From positions 1 through 64,000 of the forward strand of contig CASFNA010000011.1 in NCBI GenBank assembly GCA_949295905.1: a DNA stretch of 64,000 bases. Direction: 5' to 3'. Position numbers and translations under genes: made by a program. The notes below the pieces were generated by a model. It saw only the letters and a list, made by a program, of their open reading frames with translations. It was not told the DNA's origin and made no database searches. The stretch is from an uncultured Prevotellaceae bacterium. GTDB lineage: Bacteria; Bacteroidota; Bacteroidia; Bacteroidales; Bacteroidaceae. This document shows, piece by piece, positions 23,286 through 30,866 of this stretch (within the stretch, counting starts at the first letter, position 1; each line of letters opens with the position of its first letter).

Positions 23286-25351
23286 GAAGCATAACATTAA
23301 CCATAATCTTTTTATCTTTCCTCGCTCTGTGTCCGCGCTCGTCGCGGGCGCAGGGCTATGCTTCCATGCAGGGAGACACGCTCCGCATGGGCAACAGCAG
23401 CATCGAGCGCGTGTTCCTTTGGAACGGAGGCGAGCTGAAGACCGTCGCCCTCGTTGACAAGCTGAACGGCAACGTGATGCGCTCTAAAGGCTCGCAGCCC
23501 GACTTCCTCGTGCTCAAAGGCAAGGCCGAGGACGGCCGCTGGACTAAGGAAAACGTGCCTTCCGACGGTGTACACCCGGCCTATCTGCAAGTAACTGTTG
23601 ACTACCGCAAGGGCAATCTCGAAATAAAGCGTCAGTACCGCATATACGATGTGGCCGCCATAGCCTGCCACACATGGCTTCGCGGACACCTCGGTGCAAT
23701 TGAGCAGGGCCGCGAAGTGTCGGGTGCTGACCGCAAGAACATCGAGTTCAAGGAAGACATGGATGCCGGAGTGAAAATCCCCGTGCTCGACCGTCTTGAA
23801 CTTCCGGGCAACCACTGGCGGTGCCGTGCCGTCGAGTTCTACGACTATACCGACTGGAACGACAACCTCGTGGCCGAGCGCAGCTTTATCCCGTACCGTG
23901 AGAACGGCTACCGCGGCAACCTGCTGCTGGCTTCCGACCTCGTCACCGGCCACGGTTTCTTCTTCCTGAAAGAAGCTCCCTGCTCGTCAACGCAGCTCTC
24001 TTATCCCGGCTACGACTTCCGCGCGGAGTACGGCAACTTCAAGGTTACTGGTCTCGGAGTGCGCTCCAGCGACGTTACTCCTGACGGCTGGACGGCTGTC
24101 TACGGCGTAGTCGTCGGTGTGTTCGGCGGCGGCGAGCGCGAGGCTCTTGCCGCTTTGCACGACTATCAGCGGCAGGCGCGCCTCGAAAAGGCCGCAGGCA
24201 GCGACGGCGACGAGATGGTAATGCTCAACACCTGGGGCGACCGCAGCCAGGATGCGCGCATCAACGCCGACTTCAGTCTTGCCGAACTTGACCGCACCGC
24301 GCGGCTTGGAGTGACCGTGTTCCAGCTCGACGACGGCTGGCAAATAGGCAAAAGCCCCAATTCCAAGGTGGCAAAAGGCTCGTTCAAGGACATCTGGAGC
24401 AACAAGGACTATTGGAAACCAGACCCTGTGAAGTTCCCCGACGGCTTGAAACCTATCGTTGACAAGGGCAAGCGTCTCGGCATACGCATCGGCCTTTGGT
24501 ATAATCCCAGCGTGCAGCACGACTTCGCCGACTGGCGCAAGGATGCCGACGCAATACTCGGATTGTGGCGTGAGTACGGCATAACAATATTCAAAATCGA
24601 CGGACTTCAAATCCCGACGAAGGCCGCAGAGCAAAACCTGCGCTCGCTGTTCGACACCGTTCAGAAGGAGAGCGGCGGCCAAGTAATCTTTAATCTCGAC
24701 GCAACGGCCGGCCGCAGGGGCGGATATAACATGTTCACGGAGTATGGCAACATATTCATGGAGAACCGATACACCGACTGGGGCAACTATTATCCGTTCC
24801 ATACGCTGCGCAACCTCTGGCAGCTTTCGCGCTACGTGCCTGCGCAGAGGCTTCAGGTGGAGTTCCTGAACAAGTGGCGCAACGCCGACAAATACGCCGA
24901 AGGCGACATCTTCGCGCCGCAGAACTACTCGTTCGACTACATCTTCGCCACCACGATGGCAGGTCAGCCGCTGGCCTGGATGGAAGCGTCTAACCTGCCG
25001 GAGGAGGCTTTTGCCACGGGCAGGCTTATAAAACAGTACACCAAAATACAGGAAGACCTGCACAGTGGGACAATACTTCCAATGGGAGAAGAGCCTTCAG
25101 GCCGCTCGTGGACTGGCTTCCAGTCAATCAAGGACGGCCGTTCGGGCTACTTCATAGTGTACCGTGAGAACACTGACGACGCCTCGGCGCGTGTCAAGAC
25201 GTGGCTCGACGGCGGCGCGGAAGTGACGCTTACGCCCGTGCTCGGCGACGGCGAGGCCGCCACGTTGCAGGCCGACGAGGCCGGACGCGTGAACTTCACG
25301 CTGGCCGAAAAGAACAGTTTTGCAGTTTACAAATATGAAATAATTGAATAA
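23282..25351 (+). CDS. Alpha-galactosidase-like glycoside hydrolase (GH36/GH27 clan)
   Basis: A 689-residue secreted enzyme with signal peptide RSITLTIIFLSFLALCPRSS. The N-terminal ~280 residues form a beta-sandwich. The catalytic barrel includes LGVTVFQLDDGWQIGK, LGIRIGLWYNPSVQHDF and GITIFKIDGLQI, in which Asp440 matches the nucleophile position of clan GH-D enzymes. A C-terminal beta domain completes it. Substrate is probably an alpha-galactoside, though exact family and specificity need a search. Start overlaps the oxidoreductase stop by 4 bp. A MITE-like element follows the gene. Confidence 0.85.
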   Translation: MRSITLTIIFLSFLALCPRSSRAQGYASMQGDTLRMGNSSIERVFLWNGGELKTVALVDKLNGNVMRSKGSQPDFLVLKGKAEDGRWTKENVPSDGVHPAYLQVTVDYRKGNLEIKRQYRIYDVAAIACHTWLRGHLGAIEQGREVSGADRKNIEFKEDMDAGVKIPVLDRLELPGNHWRCRAVEFYDYTDWNDNLVAERSFIPYRENGYRGNLLLASDLVTGHGFFFLKEAPCSSTQLSYPGYDFRAEYGNFKVTGLGVRSSDVTPDGWTAVYGVVVGVFGGGEREALAALHDYQRQARLEKAAGSDGDEMVMLNTWGDRSQDARINADFSLAELDRTARLGVTVFQLDDGWQIGKSPNSKVAKGSFKDIWSNKDYWKPDPVKFPDGLKPIVDKGKRLGIRIGLWYNPSVQHDFADWRKDADAILGLWREYGITIFKIDGLQIPTKAAEQNLRSLFDTVQKESGGQVIFNLDATAGRRGGYNMFTEYGNIFMENRYTDWGNYYPFHTLRNLWQLSRYVPAQRLQVEFLNKWRNADKYAEGDIFAPQNYSFDYIFATTMAGQPLAWMEASNLPEEAFATGRLIKQYTKIQEDLHSGTILPMGEEPSGRSWTGFQSIKDGRSGYFIVYRENTDDASARVKTWLDGGAEVTLTPVLGDGEAATLQADEAGRVNFTLAEKNSFAVYKYEIIE

Positions 25352-25401
25352 TCAATACACATTAATCATCAGTAACAACAGAGTAGGGCAATTAAACGGA
25401 C

Positions 25402-25530
25402 ACATCCATTGTAGGGACATAATTCATTATGTCCGCACGTTTCGTAAGAAACGTATCTTATTTGCAAATCTTTTTAATACGCCCCTTCGTGGCGTGCGGA
25501 CATAATGAATTATGTCCCTACAATGGATGT
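25402..25530. mobile_element. MITE-like element, copy 2 (37-bp perfect terminal inverted repeats)
   Basis: Same element as 9101-9216. The arms 25402-25438 and 25494-25530 are perfectly complementary, and 7 bp longer (ACATCCA/TGGATGT) than in the first copy. The internal part differs in length and sequence between copies while the arms are identical, as expected for a hairpin element under pairing constraint or recent spread. It lies between the alpha-galactosidase and GH2 genes. Confidence 0.85.
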
Positions 25531-25593
25531 TTCACATTTCAAATCAAGTTTATATTTCGTTGGAATAACATTTAATACCAAACAACCGAAAAA

Positions 25594-27387
25594 ATGAAAA
25601 AGACACTGATGCTGTTGCTGGCCCTCGTGCCCCTCGGGCTGTGGGCTGCGACCGACTACATCGCCAACGTCTATGGCCGCGACTACCAGCTGCTCAACGG
25701 CAAGTGGGCGGCCATCGTAGACCTCTACGATGCAGGCGGCAAGATGGAAATCTACAAAAACAAGAAGGCCGCGAAGCCTGAGGAGTTTTACGAATACTCC
25801 TTCGAGGGCGGACTGCGCCTCAATGTGCCCGGCGACTGGAACTCGCAGTCGCCCGAACTGAAATACTACGAGGGCACGGTATGGTACGCGCGCCACTTCG
25901 ACGCGCAGCCTATGGAGGGCAAGCGCCGCTTCCTTTACTTCGCCGGAGTGAGCTACCGATGCAACATCTACCTGAACGGCGAGAAGGTGGGAAGCCATGA
26001 AGGCTCGTTCACCCCGTTCCAAATCGAGGTTACGGACAAGCTGAAGAGCGGCGACAACCTGCTCGTCCTTGAGGTGAACAACCGCCGGCAGAAGGATGCA
26101 ATACCGGCAATGTCATTCGACTGGTGGAACTACGGCGGCATAACGCGCGACGTGATGCTCGTCACCCTGCCCGAAACTTACATCAGCGACTACTTCATCC
26201 GTCTTGACAAACACCGCGCAGACCTTATCCATATAGACGCGGAGCTGTCGCAGGCGGTGGCCGGAAAGGAAATAAAAGTGAACATTCCGCAGCTGAAGCG
26301 CACCCTGACGCTCACCACCGACGCACAGGGCAAGGCCAGCGCGGAGCTTAAAGTAAAGGGATTGCGCCGCTGGTCTACCGAAGACCCGTGGCTGTACCGC
26401 GTCGAGCTGACCTCCGACGGCGACCGCGTGACCGACGAAATAGGCTTCCGCAACATAGAGGCTAAGGGTACGCAGATACTGCTCAACGGCAAGCCCGTGT
26501 TCCTGCGCAGTGTCTCTTTCCACGAGGAAATACCGCAGCGCATGGGCCGCGCCTGCACGCCGGGCGACGCGATGATGCTGCTCTCCGAGGCTAAAGACCT
26601 CGGGGTGAACATGGTTCGCCTGGCGCATTACCAGCAGAACGAGTACATCGTGCGGCAGGCCGAGCGTATGGGCATCATGCTCTGGCAGGAAATACCCGTG
26701 TGGCAGGCCATCGACTTCAGCAACATGGAGACCATGGAGAAGGCCTCCAAGATGCTCACCGAGACCATACTGCGCGACCGCAACCGCTGTGCCGACTGCT
26801 TCTGGGGCATTGCCAACGAGACGAAGAACACGCCGGAGCGCAACCGCTTCCTCGCCCATCTGCTAAAGACTGGCAAGGACTTGGACACCACGCGCCTGTT
26901 CGTGGCCGCCTTCGACCTGGCTTATTTCGACCGCAAGGAGGACAAGTTCGTAATGCACGATGATTTCTGGCCCAACCTCGACATGGTAGCCATCAACAAA
27001 TACATGGGCTGGTATGCGGCGTGGCCTAAGAATCCGGCCGACATACAATGGGACGTTGCACCCGGCAAACCGCTCTTCATCTCCGAGTTCGGCGGCGAGG
27101 CGCTCTACGGCCAGCACGGCGACAAGGACGAGGCCGCCAGCTGGAGCGAGGAGTATCAGGCTGAGCTGTTCCGCAGGAACCTGCGTATGTTCGACAACAT
27201 AACCAACCTCTGCGGCGTGTCGCCATGGGTGTTGTTCGACTTCCGCAGTCCTACGCGCATGCACCCCACCAACCAGGACGGATGGAACCGCAAGGGGCTC
27301 GTCTCCGACCAAGGCCAGCGCAAGCAGGCATGGTACGTAATGCACGATTATTACGCAAAGAAGAAGGCAGAGGACGCGCGGCGGTAA
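25594..27387 (+). CDS. Glycoside hydrolase family 2 enzyme (beta-galactosidase/beta-glucuronidase type)
   Basis: A 597-residue secreted enzyme with signal peptide KKTLMLLLALVPLGLWA. Order: jelly-roll sugar-binding domain (LRLNVPGDWNSQSPELKYYEG), immunoglobulin-like domain, then a TIM barrel. The acid/base is Glu409 in WGIANETKN and the nucleophile Glu498 in FISEFGGEA, both present. At about 600 residues it resembles beta-glucuronidase and short beta-galactosidase-type enzymes; which sugar it removes cannot be told here. It belongs to the 21405-33323 carbohydrate series. Confidence 0.9.
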   Translation: MKKTLMLLLALVPLGLWAATDYIANVYGRDYQLLNGKWAAIVDLYDAGGKMEIYKNKKAAKPEEFYEYSFEGGLRLNVPGDWNSQSPELKYYEGTVWYARHFDAQPMEGKRRFLYFAGVSYRCNIYLNGEKVGSHEGSFTPFQIEVTDKLKSGDNLLVLEVNNRRQKDAIPAMSFDWWNYGGITRDVMLVTLPETYISDYFIRLDKHRADLIHIDAELSQAVAGKEIKVNIPQLKRTLTLTTDAQGKASAELKVKGLRRWSTEDPWLYRVELTSDGDRVTDEIGFRNIEAKGTQILLNGKPVFLRSVSFHEEIPQRMGRACTPGDAMMLLSEAKDLGVNMVRLAHYQQNEYIVRQAERMGIMLWQEIPVWQAIDFSNMETMEKASKMLTETILRDRNRCADCFWGIANETKNTPERNRFLAHLLKTGKDLDTTRLFVAAFDLAYFDRKEDKFVMHDDFWPNLDMVAINKYMGWYAAWPKNPADIQWDVAPGKPLFISEFGGEALYGQHGDKDEAASWSEEYQAELFRRNLRMFDNITNLCGVSPWVLFDFRSPTRMHPTNQDGWNRKGLVSDQGQRKQAWYVMHDYYAKKKAEDARR

Positions 27388-27411
27388 GCTGCGCGCCCCG
27401 TCGCCGCAGGC

Positions 27412-27502
27412 TTTGTAAAAGGTGGCCTTTCGCAATGTAAAAGGCCACCTTTCGCCCTGCAAAAGACGGCCTTTTGCAGCCTGAAAGGCCGTCTTTTGCA
27501 AA
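27412..27502. repeat. Palindromic-unit array (family A), copy 9
   Basis: Four units directly after the GH2 gene, followed by the flank GTATTGATAATCAGCCTG, so reverse orientation. Gap 27388-27875 holds this array and the 44-bp palindrome at 27617-27743, no gene. Confidence 0.85.
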
Positions 27503-27616
27503 GGCGTTTGCAACGTATTGATAATCAGCCTGTTGCAAAATCCAAAACAAACGGTAGGTTTTTGACGGCATGTAGCTGGTTGTTATTGCCATTAAATGTT
27601 GCCATTTGCCTTAATT

Positions 27617-27743
27617 CAGGCGGTCGGTATCTGTCATTCCGCGCCCCGACGCGGAATCCAGAGAACACCAGATGTGCCGACAATGTTGGTTGCATACACT
27701 GGATTCCGCGTCGGGGCGCGGAATGACAGATACCGACCGCCTG
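27617..27743. repeat. 127-bp element with 44-bp perfect inverted repeats (family C)
   Basis: The left arm 27617-27660 (CAGGCGGTCGGTATCTGTCA...) and right arm 27700-27743 are exact reverse complements with a 39-bp loop. Each arm also contains an internal hairpin TTCCGCGCCCCGACGCGGAA. A degenerate relative is at 51946-52022. No coding capacity. Confidence 0.85.
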
Positions 27744-27875
27744 GATTGCAGTAGTGTGTATTCATGGGAAACGAATAATGAGGAACACAATGACAGTCAC
27801 ATGTTATCAATTCCATCATGTCTACAGTGCTCAAAATAAATTTATTCTGCGATATAAAAACAACCTAACACTTAT

Positions 27876-30860
27876 ATGAAAACTTACAAACCAATACTCC
27901 TGTTGCTGCTTGCGCTCGTGCTGACGACTGTGCCCGGCATGGCCGCCGACAAGGTGGTGAAGGTGCTGGCGATAGGCAACAGCTTCTCGGCGGACGCCGT
28001 TGAGCAGAACGTTGTCGAACTGGCCGCCGCCGACGGCAGGCAGATGATTGTGGCAAACATGTTCATCGGCGGCTGTCCCCTTAGCCGCCACTGGGACAAT
28101 GTGCAGCACGACCGCGGCGCATACCGCTACCGCAAGACCGGCGTTGACGGCAAACGCCGCCAAACGGACAACATGTCAATCAGCCGTGCGCTGGCCGATG
28201 AAGACTGGGATTACATCTCATTGCAGCAAGCCAGCGACCGTTCGGGCCAGCCCGAGACCTACGAGCCTTACCTCACGGAACTTATCCGGTATATTAAAAA
28301 AGTGTCGCCCGAGAGCGAAATAGTGTGGCACCAGACGTGGGCTTATGCCAAGTCGTCGCGTCACGGCGCGTTTCCACGCTATGGCAAAGACCAGATGCGC
28401 ATGTACAACTGCATCGTTGACGCGTCGCGGAAGGCCGTCAAGGAGCACGGAATAAAAATCGTGATACCTGTCGGTACGGCTGTGCAGAACGCCCGCACTA
28501 CGTTCATCGGCGACAACATGAACCGTGACGGACACCATCTCGAGAACTCATACGGTCGCTATACGGCGGCCTGCACATGGTACGAAGCACTGACCGGGCG
28601 CAGCGTTATCGGCAATGCGTACCACCCCGAAGGCTTGAACGCCGACCTCACACGCGCCGTGCAGGAGGCCGCCCACGCAGCCGTCAAGAGCCCGTGGACG
28701 GTCACCGACCTGTCATATATACGGCCTTCCGCCGCGCTTTACAAGGACAAGGGCGTGCCCGTAGCCGTCCGCGTGGAAGACCTTTTGCAGCGGATGACGG
28801 TTCACGAGAAGGTGATGCAGATGGTGCAATACACTCTCGGCACCAACAATATAGAGAACAATAAGGGTGTTGAGGTGAAGAATGTGCCTGCCGAGACAGG
28901 CTCGCTCATCTACTTCGGCACAGAGCCTTCGTTGCGAAACCGTATGCAGCGTCACGCCATGGAGGACAGTCGGCTGGGCATTCCGATGCTTTTCGGCTAC
29001 GATGCAATCCACGGTTTCCGCACAATCTTCCCCATACCGTTGGCTCAGGCGTGCAGTTTCAACCCGCATCTTACGCGCCTTTCGTGCCGCGTTAGTGCCC
29101 AGGAGGCACGCATGTCGGGCGTTGACTGGACGTTCTCGCCGATGATTGACGTAGCCCGTGACCCCCGTTGGGGGCGCGTTGCCGAGGGTTACGGTGAAGA
29201 CCCGTACCTTAACGGGGTGTTCGGGGCGGCCGCCGTGCGCGGCTATCAGGGCAAAAGCCTGGCCGACAGCGTGTCAATCGCCGCCTGCCTGAAGCACTAT
29301 GTGGCCTACGGAGCATCCGAGGCCGGGCGCGACTACGTATATACCGAGGTGTCGCGGCAGACGCTTTGGGACACCTATCTGCCTCCTTACCGCAAGGCTT
29401 TGGAGGCTAAGCCTGCCACGGTGATGAGCTCTTTCAACAATTTCAGCGGCACTCCCGTCACTGCAAGCAAGTATCTGCTTACCGATGTGTTGAAGAAACA
29501 GCTCGGCTTCGACGGTCTCATCGTGTCCGACTGGGCGGCCATAGAGCAGCTCAAGGCACAGGGAGCGGCGCGCGACTTGAAGCGTGCAGGAGAGCTGGCG
29601 GCCAACGCCGGACTTGACATAGACATGATGTCGCACGCTTACGACAAGTATCTGGAGCAGCTTGTGGCCGAAGGACGGGTTGACACTGCCGTCATAGACG
29701 ACGCCGTAAGGCGCATTCTCAAGGTGAAGTTCGACCTCGGTCTGTTCGAGAATCCTTACACCCCGGAGGTCAAGGACGACTCGCGCTTCCTGCGAAAGGA
29801 GAGCGTCCGCTTGGCTGAAGAGCTGGCGGAAGAGTCCATGGTGCTGTTAAAGAATGAAGGAAACACGCTCCCCTTGCGCACCGGGATGCGCATATTGCTC
29901 ACCGGTCCGCTGGCCGATGCTGCCTTCGACATGCTCGGCTGCTGGTACGGACACGGCGAGACGGCCGACATTACGACCATCCGCACCGCCGTGTTGAAGG
30001 AGTTTGAGGGCAAGGCCGACGTTGACTACGTGGCCGGTTGTCCGTTCGAGGGCACTGACGAGAGCGGCTTCCGCGCTGCCGTAAAGGCCGCCAAGAAGGC
30101 CGATGTCATCGTGGCGTGCCTCGGAGAGATGGGCAGATGGAGCGGCGAAAACGCTTCTCGCGCCTCAATCGAGCTGCCCGAAGTGCAGCAGAAGTTCCTC
30201 GAAGAACTGAAGAAGACCGGCAAGCCGGTAGTCCTCGTGCTGTCAAACGGCCGTCCGTTGCAGCTCGACCGCATGGCGCCTCTTGCCGACGCAATCATTG
30301 AAATGTGGCAACCCGGCATCGTAGGGGGCACGCCTTTGGCCGGTATTCTTTCCGGACGGGTCAATCCTTCGGGTAAACTCGCAATGACGTTCCCCGTCAC
30401 CGGCGGCCAAATACCTATCTATTACAACCGCCGACAGAGTGCGCGCCACCACCAAGGGTTCTACCACGACCTGACGAGCGACCCTCTTTATGAGTTCGGT
30501 TACGGCCTTAGCTACACTTCGTTCGAGTACGGCGAGCCGGTGCTCTCTGCCAAGAAGGTAGGGCGGAAGGGACGTTTCAGCGTTGATGTGACCGTCAAGA
30601 ACACTGGCGCGGTTGACGGCAAGGAGGCCGTTCTCGGCTTCGTCAGCTGCCCGTATGCCGTGCTTACGCGCCCTGTAAAGGAGCTTCGCTTCTTCACCAA
30701 GAAGGAAATCAAGGCCGGAGAGACCGTCACCTGCCACTTCGACCTCAACGTTCAGCGCGACCTCGGCTTTGTTAACGACCGTGGAGAGACCGTCGTAGAG
30801 CCGGGCGAATACCGCATAACGATAGGAGGAAAGACCGTAACATTGGAAGTAACAGAATAG
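27876..30860 (+). CDS. Fusion of a DUF4886 (SGNH-hydrolase-like) domain and a GH3 glycosidase
   Basis: A 994-residue secreted protein (signal KTYKPILLLLLALVLTTVPG). Residues about 25-270 match DUF4886 of the SGNH superfamily, with LAIGNSFSADAVEQN (nucleophile-block position) and NRDGHHLENSYGRY, giving the DxxH catalytic pattern. From about residue 300 it is a GH3 enzyme with VRVEDLLQRMTVHEKVMQM, KHYVAYGASEAGRDY and GLIVSDWAAIEQ (nucleophile Asp552), then the second alpha/beta domain and a fibronectin-III-like end. The first half may be an esterase removing acyl groups before the GH3 acts; that is inference. The next GH3 gene starts 6 bp later. Confidence 0.9.
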   Translation: MKTYKPILLLLLALVLTTVPGMAADKVVKVLAIGNSFSADAVEQNVVELAAADGRQMIVANMFIGGCPLSRHWDNVQHDRGAYRYRKTGVDGKRRQTDNMSISRALADEDWDYISLQQASDRSGQPETYEPYLTELIRYIKKVSPESEIVWHQTWAYAKSSRHGAFPRYGKDQMRMYNCIVDASRKAVKEHGIKIVIPVGTAVQNARTTFIGDNMNRDGHHLENSYGRYTAACTWYEALTGRSVIGNAYHPEGLNADLTRAVQEAAHAAVKSPWTVTDLSYIRPSAALYKDKGVPVAVRVEDLLQRMTVHEKVMQMVQYTLGTNNIENNKGVEVKNVPAETGSLIYFGTEPSLRNRMQRHAMEDSRLGIPMLFGYDAIHGFRTIFPIPLAQACSFNPHLTRLSCRVSAQEARMSGVDWTFSPMIDVARDPRWGRVAEGYGEDPYLNGVFGAAAVRGYQGKSLADSVSIAACLKHYVAYGASEAGRDYVYTEVSRQTLWDTYLPPYRKALEAKPATVMSSFNNFSGTPVTASKYLLTDVLKKQLGFDGLIVSDWAAIEQLKAQGAARDLKRAGELAANAGLDIDMMSHAYDKYLEQLVAEGRVDTAVIDDAVRRILKVKFDLGLFENPYTPEVKDDSRFLRKESVRLAEELAEESMVLLKNEGNTLPLRTGMRILLTGPLADAAFDMLGCWYGHGETADITTIRTAVLKEFEGKADVDYVAGCPFEGTDESGFRAAVKAAKKADVIVACLGEMGRWSGENASRASIELPEVQQKFLEELKKTGKPVVLVLSNGRPLQLDRMAPLADAIIEMWQPGIVGGTPLAGILSGRVNPSGKLAMTFPVTGGQIPIYYNRRQSARHHQGFYHDLTSDPLYEFGYGLSYTSFEYGEPVLSAKKVGRKGRFSVDVTVKNTGAVDGKEAVLGFVSCPYAVLTRPVKELRFFTKKEIKAGETVTCHFDLNVQRDLGFVNDRGETVVEPGEYRITIGGKTVTLEVTE

Positions 30861-30866
30861 TAAACG

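Noticed and set aside
22482..23297. Long minus-strand frame opposite the FAD-dependent oxidoreductase
   Set aside because: Antisense reading of a gene with an intact FAD motif; no domain or start signal.
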